Shown one piece after another: positions 10,453 through 24,700 of a stretch of 64,000 nt of DNA (the first letter of the stretch is position 1; each line of letters begins with the position of its first letter). The position numbers and the translations under genes are program-made. Under the pieces are notes generated by a model. That model saw only the letters and a program-made list of their open reading frames with translations. It was not told the origin of the DNA and made no database searches. The DNA comes from Lethocerus indicus (taxonomy: Eukaryota > Arthropoda > Insecta > Hemiptera > Belostomatidae), in contig JACDQD010000006.1 of assembly GCA_019843655.1 (NCBI GenBank), positions 21,346,246-21,410,245 on the forward strand, given 5' to 3'.

Positions 10453-12100
10453 TATTCGAATATTATTATAGGTAAGACTTAGGTCAGAACATATGCAAGC
10501 AGAGTTGAGTGAAGTCGCCAAAAATGGACTCCAGGTAGTAACTAATAAATCGATTTATAATCGGTAGAGTTAAGAATTTGGTTTTGATGTGATTTGTTGT
10601 CTCGTCAGTACGAGAAAAACGCCACTCTTTGACTAAGTGAAATCGAAACGCCGAATCTGGTTATAAGGTAATCGACTGTGGTAACTAATCTGAAACGAAG
10701 TTACACTTCCTATTGAGAAAGGATGTGGAATTGGCGATTAGAAGTTAAATCAGGAACAACTACTATACGAAGGAATTAATTGTACACCATTGTTCGGTAT
10801 GGAAGAACATGCATGCCCTGAAAGGTTTTTTCTTAGATGAACGAAGCCATAAATGGCGAATAAAGTCGAATGGACGCAACAGTGTGAAGCTGATACTCGA
10901 AGACTCGCGAAACGGCGCTATTGGAAATGTATTTGTTCATTAAACATCCGATATTTCTTCTCGTCTTTTTGGAGAAATCTTAAATCGTGACTTGAGAGGA
11001 AAAAAAGGATTAAACCGGTCTCGTTGGCTCCAGATCCGTTCCAAGTTCTAAGAACTGGGCGCAGAAAATGAATTCAGGTGAGAGGCGTGCAACGGATGGA
11101 CCGCTCAACCGTTAGCCCTCTGCCGTTTTCAACACGTTTTCAAAAGGAATATTCGACCGATGTACTCATCGTTAGAGTCACGGGGGAGTTTGATTATATT
11201 CATATTGGAATACTGATCCCAATAAATAATTGACATTTTAAAACACCGGTTCCAAAAGGAGAGGAATAATTAATTTCGCAGTTTGGACATTTGATATACA
11301 TCTCCGAAACATTGAATAATAATTACATTTCATTCGATGGTTGAGCACTCAAGGTTTATGAAGAGTTCTAGCGGACTTTGAAATTATCTGAAAATGTAAA
11401 ATCATAAAAAAAAACAACGAAATGAATAGTCTCCTTGGTTTAAAAACAATATTGTCCTTCTTGTTTGCATCTTTCTACCAAGTGTTATGCTTGCTAAGTA
11501 TCTTAAAAATTGTTCTTTATAAATTTCATTGAAAAGCAAGCTTTGAAACTTTTAGTGACTCTCCGGTGCAGGGGCTATTTTTGTTTTCTTGCTTGTATCA
11601 TGGCAACAAGAAATAGACTCACATTGTTCATAAAAGAGGCACATTCTTAAAGCTTATCAGTCACGCTTTTCTTTTCTACGAATTAATTTATATTCAGACT
11701 ATATTGTGGATGAGATCAATTAAAATTGTATTTAACCAACGTGCTATGAATATTTAAAGGCGACTAACGTAACATATTAGTTACGGATGGAGTATGCCCA
11801 GTGCCCGGAAACCAGAGAGCACAAACTTAATCCAGGCTATGGTAAAATATGCTGACGCCATATTATGTTTCTAGATTAACCCTTAACTGCATTGCTTATC
11901 ATTAATTATGACTGTAATTTCCCTGCATAATCATCGCATGGGGCGTATTTTGATGTGATAAAAATGTAATTTTTCTCACATTAACAACAAAAAATAGAAT
12001 AAACGTCGAGATTCAAACCAAAATGTTTAAGTATTAATAGTGGATGTATTTTGGTTGGTCAGTACTATAATTTTCTTCATTGTTTCACTCCTTTTTATAT

Positions 12101-12159
<59 letters not shown>

Positions 12160-15100
12160 GTATGCAATAATGTATATCTTAATGATGTTTTAAAAATACA
12201 GATGTATTTTAGTGGGGAACCATTGAAAGTGATTATTTATATTAGTAACATTGCATTCATGGACATTTTGATATCCATCAGTATGTGTAAATGGAGTTTT
12301 ATTTGATCTTTTCTTAGAAGTTAACAGTTAATTGTAGTAGTTGAAATTGGAGATAACACAATTTAAGAACCATTATGATATTATGTTCCAATACCTCAGT
12401 ATTAGTTTTAAAAAAATCTGTCAGGCTATAATAAATACCATAAATATTGGGAACTCACTGGTAGTGGAACACTCAAATAATTAAAAAGGTTTACTTAAGA
12501 TTTATTGCAAAATATTATAACTACTGTTTATTTAGACAAAAATAAATGGAGTTGGCCTAACAGTTTTTGGTTAAAAGGAACCAATATAGTAAAATATTCT
12601 TCAAATGTATTTTTTAGTTTAACATACTTGTTTTGTGGTATGTATGTGGTAAACGTATTTTCTTCTTTCTGCTAGCAGTAAAACTTCTATTTTGTGGTAC
12701 ATACAACATTTTTATTTTGCTTTGAATCCACCTCTAAATGTTGTCTTTAAGAATTAACTTTCCAAATTTGTTTGAATAAAAATTATGATTTATTTGTTAA
12801 TACCTTACTGCTGAAAAATATATTTTAGGATAAAAGGTATTGAATTCCTCACTGCAGGGTAGCCATGTGGGTTTTATTTCCAATTAAAGTTTTTAACTGT
12901 ACTCATTTAAAAGAATTTCATTGAATACATTCTACTGATATTATCAAACGTCAAATAAAATGAATATTCTGTGTCTTATAGAAATGAAAGCTTTATAATT
13001 ATAAATATTAAAGCTTCCATATTTTTTGTTGCCACATTCTGTGCCTAAAAATTTGTTAATTATTAAATTTCAATGACATTCTGGGAATAATAAACAAACA
13101 CTTATTAGGATATGACATACATGAATGATGGATTTATTCAAAGTCTTTTCTTTTCAAATAGTGTACATTATGATTACAACTAACCATACCATAAGGTCAT
13201 GTGACAATATGCAATCAGTATTAAGCCGATAGAGGAAAATGGCATTGTTTTGTAGGTCTGAATTTCAATCTAATGAATGCTTTATCTGTACAAAATATGA
13301 AACTGATAAAAAACAAAATAACAATGTATTACTGCATTTTAAATTTTAATGGCTGTCATACTGAAGAATAGCATAATTTACACAATGACTCCACCAACGA
13401 CATTTTCATACAGTATTTATGTTGTTCAGAATGTTAAATACTAGGCCTATTATATTCAAAAGGTTTTAACAAAAATAATAAATGAATGACTGATTCTTAT
13501 GGAAGATAATTTTCAATGAAGTCCTATTTTAAAAAAACCTACATATATATCCTTTGTACAGTATGTATATAGCTTTCATAAAACTGCAATAGATACAAGC
13601 ATCTTAAAATATGGATTGATGAAGCTTGGCTAAATTTAATCAATATAAATATGAAAAAGTTTTTATATGAAATAATATTACAATATGCTGTGGATAAATA
13701 CTTGCTATAACTAATTAAGGGGCACATTCACATCACTGCTCAGCATTGTATTTGCAGCCTTCTGTTTTAAATTTAGTTTACTTAATATTATTATTCCTAG
13801 CTACCTAAATGATGTTAGATACATATACAGTGTGTATTTTTATTTTATAAAATAATATTTGTTCAATTGAATGTATTAACTTCATACATTACATGTGTAA
13901 TAATTATGTATAAAACAAAGAAACATAAAAATGTATTACATCTCCCAATTTGTTGAATTAAAATTACATTGTTTAAATTAATATGTGATAAAGTGAATTC
14001 CTAAACATAGCCAAGCTGCAACAATATATATGTAATATCGCCATCCAGAAAAAATAATTTGAGCAATAGTAGTGTGAGGTTTTTTATGTGATGAAACAAA
14101 TCCCAAGAATGTTTACTGAAAATAGGAAATAAGATATAGGTATAATGTCCAAATAAAAATGTCATTTGTTAATTGCAATTTAAACAAAAATTCTAAAATG
14201 TATGTGTCATATGATTCAACATTTCTCATCTAAACTTACTTATAAGGAAAGGGGAAAATTCAACATTAATAAAGTTAAGTATCTAAAAACTTGTTACCCA
14301 TTACAAGATAATTATCTGAATAATGCAGAGCCTTCGGAAATATCTGAATCAATGAAGCAATAAGTGAAATAATATATCCTGCTAGTGCTAATATAAAAAC
14401 TAACTTAGAAGCTACATAATAATATAATGAAACAAACATGTTGATATATGGAAATGCAAAATGTTTCATGTTTATTAATTACGAATTCTGAAAAAGGAAC
14501 TTTGAATTTACAATCATCCTTGCCAGCCCCAACGTCAAAGAACAAAGCATATTTACAGCAGAACTCCACATAGAAACAGATCTTAAATAATGTTGACAAT
14601 AAAATAAATTTCCGATGAAAATCTGTTGAAGTAATTATAAATATGAAAAAGTTCCACAAACTAACCATTTAATGTTAGATAATTTATAGCAAATTAACAG
14701 TGATTAATTTTATATTCTTCAATATTAAACAAGACAATTACAAAAAAAATAACAGCTTAATTATCACATCCGCTGTAGAAAAAAATTACCAGAACAACTT
14801 CAGTGCCCAAACGCATAATTCAATGTGGACTTAACAGTAAATGAAGGGAAACTACTTGTCAAATTAAAGTGAGCTCCAATAATATTATCTAGTTCATCCC
14901 AAAGCGATCCCACCTATACAAAATACACGTGCACTCTTCACATACATATTAATTACACAATTATATTATTATAATAATAATAGAGCAATTGGATAGAAAT
15001 AACATGTACATTGCCAAAAATTATTCAGAACAAAAAATGTCTAATATATGAGGGATCCTGGCATAGTCTGTCAGGGTCCCACTAGCACAATTTTAACTAC

Positions 15101-16633
15101 AGCTTTTTGCATCACTTTTTGTTCAAATCGCTAATCTAACAAACTACAGAATTTTTAATTGTACGTATACATATCCACATTAAGCTAGTGTTCACCACAC
15201 ATGGATCATTCATTCATATAAAAACATCTTCTGACTTCTTTTCACTATATGACAAATACTTGTTTAACAATAAATGAAAAAACTGAAAATAAATTTCTGT
15301 GGAATTAACATAATGTACAAGTACATTAATTAAACAAGAATGAAATAGTAAAGGAGAAGAGAATAGATAGTGAAAGTTTATAGATAGAGAACTCAGAAGA
15401 AATACATATACAATTTAAGTTTTCTGTGAATAGTGCTTCATTTTATAACTTAAATACAAAACAAAAGGAAATTAACACAAAAAGTCTTTATGAAACAGTC
15501 TGATCGCAGATAACAAAGTCACATGGACAAGAAGTCACCTCAACAATAACACAACACCCAAGGGAAATATCCAAGCCCTAAACATTGTAAATTTACCTAC
15601 AAATGCTCAAGTCTTCCTATCATAGGTGAGCAAAGCCAAAATAACAGCTTTGCACACCTGTTAGTTTCAGTGTAGCTTAGACGAACCTAGTTAACAATCA
15701 TGTATTACACTAACACTATGATTAGATAACAAGGTATCAGTCCACTACACGACCACCCCTCTCCTAATATTAACGTTTCCCGGCATCGTAAACAGGAGAA
15801 GTAGGTTAAGAGCCATAAAATTTTTTCAATATTCTCACAAAGTGCCACGGAAAAATGGAAATTCTTATTTTTTTCATAAACATTATATTCTAATTAGCAA
15901 CAAATTACCTACAATTCAATTTTTTAAAACATTATATTTCTCTAATTCAAGTATTTAATTTTCCTATTTAGATTTAATTCCAAGACATTCTTCCTAATTA
16001 ATATACAATTTTTACTCAAAACAATTATTTTTACGTAAACAGTTTATCTAATTTACTTATAGATACCAACATTTACAAGGGGGAAGTTCTAAATCACTTT
16101 TATTTTTTTTTCTAATTTCCAAACATAATGATGCGTCAAGACAATCATGCTCCAGGATTTTTAGTCAGCACTCTGCAGTGCCACTAATGCCGTGAAATCT
16201 TCAATTTGCTCATGAATTCAGACGCGTTTATATACAATTTACATGTTGATCCAATGTCATAAACAATATTTTACTCCCCTTAAATAATTAAAGTTGGCCG
16301 TAAAACACGGCACTGCAGTAAATCAAGCTAACCAAACTGAAAAAGGTAATTGTACAAAATTATAAAAAAAAAAAAATCGATATTATACACAACACACTTA
16401 TAACTTTTATCTAACCCTAACATAAAATATACTTTAAGTCCAATTCCTCCAGCTCATGCGGTCAGTCAACTGAATTAGAATTATAACAGAAAACCCGGAA
16501 ACGCGGTAGATAGTTCGAAAGAGCGCTACGAATGCGGCGAGGGAGTAGAAGCAGCGGGGGGTGTGGGTGCCGCCGAGGGGGGGTGGTGGTGGTCGATCGG
16601 CCGGGAGTCCGGGGTCAATCTCTGGCTCAATGA
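10453..16633. other. AT-rich stretch without a convincing gene; may include crp 3' UTR
   Basis: About 6 kb, mostly AT-rich. The part just below 16634 should be 3' UTR of the minus-strand crp gene; minus-strand AATAAA occurs at 16099-16104 among other AT-rich matches. A (TA)25 tract lies at 12105-12154. Short hydrophobic open frames at 14275-14668 on the minus strand and elsewhere are typical of AT-rich DNA. I see no RNA gene. Confidence 0.5.
12105..12154. repeat. (TA)25 dinucleotide microsatellite
   Basis: Fifty bases of uninterrupted TA. It is the longest pure simple repeat in the first 20 kb and should be length-variable. It makes an artificial run of Ile-Tyr in one frame (12040-12306), which is not a gene. 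Confidence 0.95.
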
Positions 16634-19624
16634 TCACGTGTTTTGCTTGACCACTATCACTCCAGGCCTCTGCTGCTGCTGCTGCTGCTGCTGGTGGTGG
16701 TGGTGGTGCTGGTGCTGGTGCTGGTGGTGCTGGCTCTGGTGCTGGTGGACCTGGCCCTGGCCCTGGACCTGCACCTGCCCGCCCTGAGGATGAAACTGAA
16801 GATACTGGTTCATCTTCACCTTCAGCACGTGCTTGTCGCTGCCGCCCTGCGCGCTCGCGTGTTTCGTCAATGCCAAAGGCACTTCCTGCGGTTCTTGGCC
16901 GTCCGACTTCGTTGTCGAGTTCTCTTCCGTGTTGTCGCTGAACAGGTTGTCTCCTTCCAGATGACGTATTGCCTCCACTATCGTCTCCAAGTTTTGGCGC
17001 GAGGTCGATGCCAGATATACCCTGAAAAAACGGAGGAGTAAAATAAGTAACGAAGCGTACAAAATAATTGAATTTATGGAAACGAAAAGTAGAAGGAAAG
17101 CGTCTAGTCTATAAGAGCCGGAGGGGGTATACCTCGCTTGGGAGACTCGTTCGTCGGGAGTGACGGAGTTGGGCGAGGGGAGTCTCTCGACCTCGACTTT
17201 GGGCTCGGCCTTGATGGCGGCCTCCAGTATGGCGGGCAGCCTGGGCGGGGAGGCGGGCGGAGAGGCGGTGACCGTCGCGATGACCGTCTCTGTGTGCGCC
17301 ACCGGCTGGAGGGAGCTCGCCGACACCACCTGCAGGTTGGCCACAGCGGCCGCCGTCTCCTGCTGGGGCGTCAACACTCCACCGCTACCCACCACTCCTC
17401 CCACGCTCGACTGGGACTCTCGTCTTATCGGTGTTATCACGGCCGGCGGGACATCCTCCTAGAAGCAGATAATAGGTAACCGATCGTTACAGTTGTCAGT
17501 ACGCGCGGAAACTTCCATTCCCGCGGACAAGATAATCTAATCCGAACCGAATGAAATAAATGCTTTTACTTTGCGTTATCTCGGAATATCGTACTTATTA
17601 AGGGATAAAAAGACCCTAAATATCTTAAATCCGAAGAATTAAATTACGAAAGTGCCTTCTTCTCACCTCTTCTCTCTGCTGATGATACTGTAGTTGAACC
17701 TTTTGGGTTATTTCCCTGATCCTTTCCGGGTACAGCTGCGATTCCAAAGACCTGACTTGTTCTTCCAACACCATTCTCAGTCTCCTTTCACGGTCCAACT
17801 GAACCCTTACGTCGATCAAATCGTTCGTTCCTGCGCCCGGTGTCGTATCCACGTCGATGCCTGCGCCAACAGTAACAACGTATTATAATTATTTCGATCG
17901 ACTTTCGCAAATTTGCGGTTGTAATAACTCATTTATGGGAGTTATTAAGTTCGACCCGACTAGTTTTCAACAACTCTCCAACTGCTTCCATAAAGCAAAG
18001 TCTGAGAATGGTTTGAAAATAAAGGGGACTGCTTAACGTACATTGTTAATATACCATTTTAGAATGTAACGAGGTCTTTCTATAAAAAAAAAATCCTTCA
18101 ATTAATTGCGATATAATTCTAATTGATTTGTTCAGTGCCTACTTGTAATGGTGGGCGGAGTTGTGACTGTAGTGGGAGCGACCGCGACCAACCCGACGGG
18201 CTCGGGGCTGCTGCCCTGGTCTCTGGAATCGCACCCTGAGAACACCACACCTATAACATATTGGTAAAGATGTCACACCTCGCCAACTCAGCACCTAACG
18301 GCAATTAGGTTTCCAGTCTGTGGTAACAGGGATAAAGCCTAATAAGGAAACATGGGGACTAGACAGGGAATCGATTCGGGGAATTGGTATTACTTGGGTA
18401 CACCGATAATCTGTAATTACTAACTAGGTTAAATATTATCGTTTACACACATTAAGATACGTTCATCGGGGAAGGGTAAAGGTTATAATACTGAGATGGG
18501 CTGTGGTTCCGGCGGCACTAACCGACGCTACATCCGACGACCATTTGTGCATTTTGCTCCCGCCGAGCGCTTCACTCCGGCCAGTCACAGTGTTAGCTTC
18601 AGGAAAGTCTTCCGACAGCAACATCGCGCCGAATAAATCAAACCCGCTTAAGAAACCCGGAGCGAAAAAGTCGAGCCTTATAAGGAGGGTGAACAAAACA
18701 GGTTTTACGATTAAACTTGGGGAGGTGGGATTTGGCCGAATGCCAACACTGGCATCTGAGTGAATACATACATCTGGAACGATTTATTAAGCAGATTTGA
18801 CCAAATACAGACGTCAAAGCTGGTTGCGGGGGCAACGCACTTACAAACAACACAGAATAATGCTCGAGTAATCTTTTAGATGACCTCTTTCCAAATAGAA
18901 CATTCAGGGGCAAGAGATTCGTACATTTCCGGGCGAATAAATCGAGTTCGGAAATGGATGCAGGCAGTACTCAACAAAGTAGCTGTTGAAATTATAAATT
19001 GAATTGTTGAACCATTTAAAATATAACTTCACGAAATAATTCGTCGACATTTTTGTCTGACTTCCTTCGATAACTTATTTTAGGTTAATAAAAAGATTAA
19101 AAATAATTATTTCGCGATTTTTACAAACACTGCCTTACGATGTTCCCCCATTACGGGATTAATGACCACAGTTTGGCCTAAGAAACAACCAATATATAAT
19201 AGTAGGAACTACTACAAGAGATGTTCAACCGATAGAAAACCAACTTAACTTTGAACCTCACGCAAGAACCCTGTTTTCCACAACTACCTTTTTCTCAAAA
19301 TGTACTTAGACCTCCGCTAAAGCGTCCCACAGAGAGTCTCAAGCCTTAGAAAAACGGGGGATTTAAATAGGGAGTTTTACTGTTGCCACAATGACAAGGA
19401 GATGTAAAAAATAAAGGAAGCAGAAGGAAATGTTGAAATTGTATATTCCGTAAAATAATATTGTCTAGATGCTCACCCGAATCGGTTTTACGTTTTTTTG
19501 TGGCCGATGCTTCGCCTTCATGTTGGTTCAGGAGTCGTTTCAGGTGACAGTTCTGCGAAAGTAATCTTGTTTTCTCTTGCTCCAACTGGTAGATGTATTC
19601 TGCCGTTTGTTGCAATATAGCCGC
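16634..19624 (-). CDS. crp: bHLH-leucine zipper transcription factor AP-4 (TFAP4/cropped), 3' five coding exons, N-terminus outside window
   Basis: Nuclear DNA-binding factor of the TFAP4/cropped family, which binds CAGCTG E-boxes as a homodimer. Exons, minus strand: 19477-19624, 18143-18235, 17667-17860, 17133-17458, 16634-17021. All introns are GT-AG and the frame closes to 382 residues plus stop. In order: helix 2 running into the first zipper (AAILQQTAEYIYQLEQEK at 1-18 of this part), a basic KKRKTDS patch near 43-49, the second zipper with VQLDRERRLRMVLEEQVRSL at 100-119 and ESQLYP following, a Pro/Thr/Ser-rich middle, the family motif STSRQNLETIVEAIRHLEGD at 259-278, and a Gln/His-rich tail before the stop. 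The first exon here opens in phase 0 at A-A-I-L-Q-Q, just after the family's conserved GEKLSK. The exons for the start, basic region and helix 1 were searched for and not found, so they should lie above base 64000. Longer than human TFAP4 (338 residues). Confidence 0.95.
16670..16750. repeat. CTG/GTG trinucleotide repeat coding a Gln/His tract
   Basis: CTG repeats (16670-16692) followed by GTG/CTG mixtures on the plus strand; on the coding minus strand these are CAC/CAG/CAT-type codons. They give a run of five His, then eight Gln, preceded by His-Gln alternation, near the crp C-terminus. Such tracts are often length-variable. Confidence 0.9.
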
Positions 19625-21655
19625 CTAAAACAAATAACCAGACGTTAAATCGAGAGTTGGCAAATTAGTTATAAATCGACTAGTTATAAATAAACATTCT
19701 TTCAAGTATTTTATAACTCGATGTGCTAGCGAAATTCCAATACCTCCATTATAGTTGTCTGTTTGTACAAATTATAGAAGCGCCGTTTTCAAATAATCTA
19801 TAAATAATAAAATTCACATGAAAACGTCATAAATAAATCATATGGAATATTTCGAATTAAAACCTGAACTTTTTTAGTGATCGACAAATTTTCACAACAT
19901 CTGTACTCCAGGATACCTAAACGGGGATCCCAACTTGAGCGAACTCGACGTCCATGGCCTAGTTCAATCCTCCATACAGTTTATCCAGGACAGGCACATT
20001 TTTTACCAACCCAGACTATGATTCGGGATATACCTGATTAAATATCCAGCAAATATACCATAGAAATAAATTAAAGATGCTGATGGACGTAATGCGATTT
20101 TTGACACAATATAAACAATTAATTTCCTCGTCAGGTACGCAGTTTCTTCGATCGGTGACACACGTCCGTCTCAACCTTTTTGTATATTTCCGTCCCCGTT
20201 TCTCGAGCTCTCAAAGGCCAAAAGGAAAAAAGCAAATCAGTCCGGACATTTAAAAGTGAACACGATACGAGGCACGACAGGTGCCACCAGCACCGTGAGG
20301 GCTTTTCGAAAAATATACAGGATATGAAAAAAAGAATTAACCAAGGCCAGGTCTGCATCTGCGGGGGGAATATGGGGAGATCGTGAGCATGAATGTTAAT
20401 TTGAAAAAAGAGGGATGAGTGGGGCACAGGGCGACAGGCCACCTTCATCTCCATCTCTCTCTTCTCCATAACCTGTTCCATTTCTTCCATACAAAACGTC
20501 CCTTCTTTCTTCTGTACAACGAGGGCGAGGATCTCTCTTTAAACGCCCTATATACAGGGCACAACATTATCCTGAGATCTTGAGCACATCAATCTGTAAA
20601 ACGGAGCAAGGAAATGCTCCACGATATTTTTTATTTCGCCGGGTCATAACCGTTATCAGAACTGCACTACTTTTATAATAAAACGGTTCGGAAAATTACA
20701 ATCAGTAGTCGGTGTCGAAAGATATCACGGATTACTGTGATTGGCTTTAAAATTTAGTCGAGTTGAGAAATTGAACGACTTGTTACCATGCCACTGCAGA
20801 ATAAATTATTGGTTTTTTATCCACCGAATAGTTATAAAATGTACCGAAAGTAAATACTGGAAAATGAAAAACCAGATAGCCAATATTTCTTATGGAATGA
20901 AAATATTTCAACGGCGAGAAGGAAAACCCGAAGAACAATCGCTTAAGTTGATGGCAGATGGCGAGCAAGGCTATATTTAGACCGTCGGGCGGTGGGGACT
21001 ACCGAAACTAGTATCGCCTACGAAGCATCGGTTCGACCAGTGTACACTAACGAGCCGGGCGGCATTACGTAACCTTCTGAAAACGAGGTACAAAAAGAGA
21101 GAGAAAAAAAATGATCCAATCTGACTCCGGGCAACGAGGAGCGTTCGGGACGCGCCCCACCTCCTGAATAGCCGCCCTAACAACAGACTGATCACCCCGA
21201 CACGAACACAAATGGTAGACTTATTATTAAAGGGAACTCTCTCCAATCGGTGAGAGTTAAAAGGTTGTTTAATGAAATTAGAGTCGAAGAAAGTTAAAGT
21301 GCGCACACAATATTAGACCAGAACTCATTTTTATAATTCCTTGAATTTAGAATTAGAGGCCGTGGTCGTCCGACAATGAGCACACAGTCTCAGGTATTGC
21401 AGGTCATTGGTTACGGTAAATTGTACGTGTATACATAAATAAAATAACTCCAGAACGGAATTCGATCCTCCGCTTTAACATGTAGGCGATTGGAAATGAA
21501 AACCGCTGTCCCGCGACTCCTTAGGCGCATCGGCGTCGTTGATTAAGGACCTGTGGGCGAAACATCGATAAAAGAGGAGCGGTGGAGTATCGATTCAAAG
21601 TGGGCAGGTAAGACGGAGGAGATTTGTGCTGGAGAAGACGAGGGAAGGGGAGAGA

Positions 21656-21707
<52 letters not shown>

Positions 21708-24700
21708 CAGAGCAGCACACCTGGCTCCCGAACCTCTACACCCCACCCGTGGCCGAACAAGCTACAAAAAATAGATTTCTGGTGGGGGAAGAAGGACCTT
21801 GAGAGAAAGAGAAGAACAAAGAGGCTGGACTTCCTGCGCAGCCGGCGTCCCAATCCGCCTCCCGCGGCCCCTTCACCCTCCGCCCAAAAACTCAGACCGG
21901 CGACTCACTACCCAACCCACAAAACCAGACCTTCCTGCCGTAAAATGCTGGACAATACACCTTCCACTGTACACCACCACACCGACGACACTACTATCCC
22001 CGAGGGCCTCACAATAGTATTACAGTTGCCGTAGGGGCGTACGCGTAAATCGCGTGGGTGATCACAATCCCTTATCCGCCTGGTCCCGTTTCGAAACAAT
22101 GGGATAATAACGGCATTCGTTCTCTCTAGTGCATACAAGAAAAATTACAATTTGAGCTATGATAGAATTATTATGCTCGGGGAGATGACCCACGGCTCTA
22201 TACAAAATTTCATTTTTATTTTAAATGCGTACATAAAACAGAGACAACAAAATTCAACTCGGTAAAATGTTATTCCCCCGATATGGATGTAAATCCGCCA
22301 CAGTCGAGGACAGCCTTACTGCAACTGCTACCATATTTAAAGGATCGAGAGCTGATGAAGAAACCCCGGTCCCAAAAATAGATCGGAACCATGTGGTTTT
22401 AATGGTTCAGCTGATATTTCACAGGTCTAGAGTAATTAGGAGTAACGTTAAAGTGCCCGAGACACCACCCCGCCCCATACCCCAGCTGTAATGCGTTCGT
22501 TTAAATATATCTCTCCTTCTCGATGTTTGTGTTTTACCCGCTCGAGAATGCAAAATCGTACAGATTCGAATAATTCGGACGGCAATTTCGAAGCTGGCCG
22601 ATAATCGAAGGCACCACGCCAACTGCAGAATCCGAGTTGAATTTAAATTTAAATGCCCGCTCACAATCGGCAATTATGAATGGAACACGTTGTAACGTCC
22701 CGAAAAAAAAGATGTCCGAAACCCGGTGGCTGGCACCTGCCCATCGCCCTACCGATTGCCGCCGCTGGAAGAACAACCTTTAAAACCAGCTTTTCACTCG
22801 GCGCGTTTTCCGTGGGCTAAATAATGCATCGATAACGACGGAAGGAACATATCCACCATTCACAGAATTCATGGGGTTTCCTATTCCCAGTCGGATGGAC
22901 GGCAATTAACGAGTTTGATTTAATTTAAAGGATAATCTAGGAAAAAATTACACAATTACCGCTAGTACCTTAAAAATACCAATTCAATTTCAACAATTAA
23001 GTTTAAGCTTCAAGTAACAACAAGGAAGTTATAGAAATAAGGGGAGGGACGAACGGACGTATATAAGATAATAGGCCCAACATCTGTTTCCGGTTATTAT
23101 TTATATTACTGGGTAAGGGGGCAGGTTCTCCTAAAAGACAGAAGGATTACGAAGACTCTGAAACAGGAGTTTCATGTTATTTTTTTCAAGCAGTTATTTC
23201 ATGTCGCTAAGTATAACTGGTATTAGTAAATACAATAAAAAACAATACCGCGTACAACAAATTTGACATAGAAATATGTATTTCCGGTCAAAAAATGGCC
23301 TACTAAAGCCTTCTGTTATAACACAAAGCATATGAGAAATAAATTGTCGAATAAATTGAATTAATGTAAATAGCGGTGACGAACGACTACAAATGGTGAG
23401 CGTATTGTAGCAACATAAAATTCCGTCGCCCTCCCCTTTCAATGATGTTTTAATAATGAACGCCCGGACTTCTAAAAATACGCGTCTAGTTTCACACACC
23501 AGTAAATCGAGTAAGCAGTGGTGCCAAGTCTACCAGCTCACAGTTGGGTTATCTTAAAAGGTGAATCATGAGAGTCGCCAAACGAAAATCCCTTGTTTTA
23601 TACGGACCCAAGAGTTCCAATTCAATTTACGGAGCACGTCAACAGATAAAATTGAATATAAAAATACCCGCCTAATGATGGGAAACTAGTCTCCAGCCCG
23701 TAACAACCATCCGTTACTAACGATTGCAGTACCGCTCTGTAGACCGAATCGATGTGTGATACCTGTACGGTACACTAACCACTCTAACGCATGCTACAAG
23801 CTTCACAACTAACAATATTAGCGGAGAGTGTTTCCTCGGCGTAAAAAAAAACCCTGCGAATTGTCTGAGTGCTTCAACGTGCTTCTCTAATAACATCTCG
23901 GGCTCAAAAAGCATCCGCAGTTGGAATCGCAAACGTTTCGCTCGGAGGCCCGAAAAAAGGTTTTCGGTGACACCTGCGTTGTCACCTCCTGGGTGACTCA
24001 CAAGAGCCGAGCAATCGATTTAATACTTATAATAGAAAATCGCGAAAAGAATTTTAAACGTATATTCGCGTACGGTGTTTAAAAGAAATTCGCTTCCAAA
24101 CATTTGAACACTCGCATTCGCGCAGCCACTTAAAAGTTCTCGCGTTTCTTATACGACCGGTTATCGACAGACGACTCGTGTTTGAATAAATGCATTCTTA
24201 ATGCGAGAGTGAAGTTATTTCGGCTGGGGGACCGGCTCCGAATATTGAAAATCGAATTATGGAAACTAGCCCAGACAGACGAGACGGCCTCGAAATATCC
24301 GTGGCAGCGTGACCCCACAGGCGCAATGCTGATTTTTGGGAGCCGCTTCAAACTTACTAGCGAGCTGTAACGTGCGCTTGAGATATATCAAATAAATTAT
24401 AAGAGGATTACACAGGAATAATCGAACAGAGGGAAAAGAGGTGTAAAATCAGGACTAGACTTTAAATTAGTGGAGCCCAATTTTCACAATAATTTATATA
24501 AAAAAAGTTCAAATATTTTATTTGCTGTATAAATTACGCCTTAAAAATTACGACCATTTCTTGTAGTTACTTCGATTATATTGATAATAAATAATTCATC
24601 GTCCTGTTCGAAGGTTCGAACAATATTTGAACATTAAAAATCAGAGATGAAATAACATTCATTTTTTAAACATCTTAAAATTCCGCCTTATTTGTCGTTA

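Noticed and set aside
10013..10475. Overlapping plus-strand frames of 60-111 codons
   Set aside because: They follow the tandem repeat units; the repeated residues are a by-product of repeated DNA.
14405..14668. 87-codon minus-strand frame VSLWNFFIF...
   Set aside because: It conflicts with the alternative frame at 14275-14469 and looks like typical AT-rich hydrophobic noise.
16563..17479. Plus-strand frames of 74-132 codons across crp exons
   Set aside because: They are antisense shadows of the GC-rich and CAG-rich crp exons.
21521..21853. Ser/Leu- and Arg/Glu-rich frames
   Set aside because: Generated by the (AG)n microsatellite.
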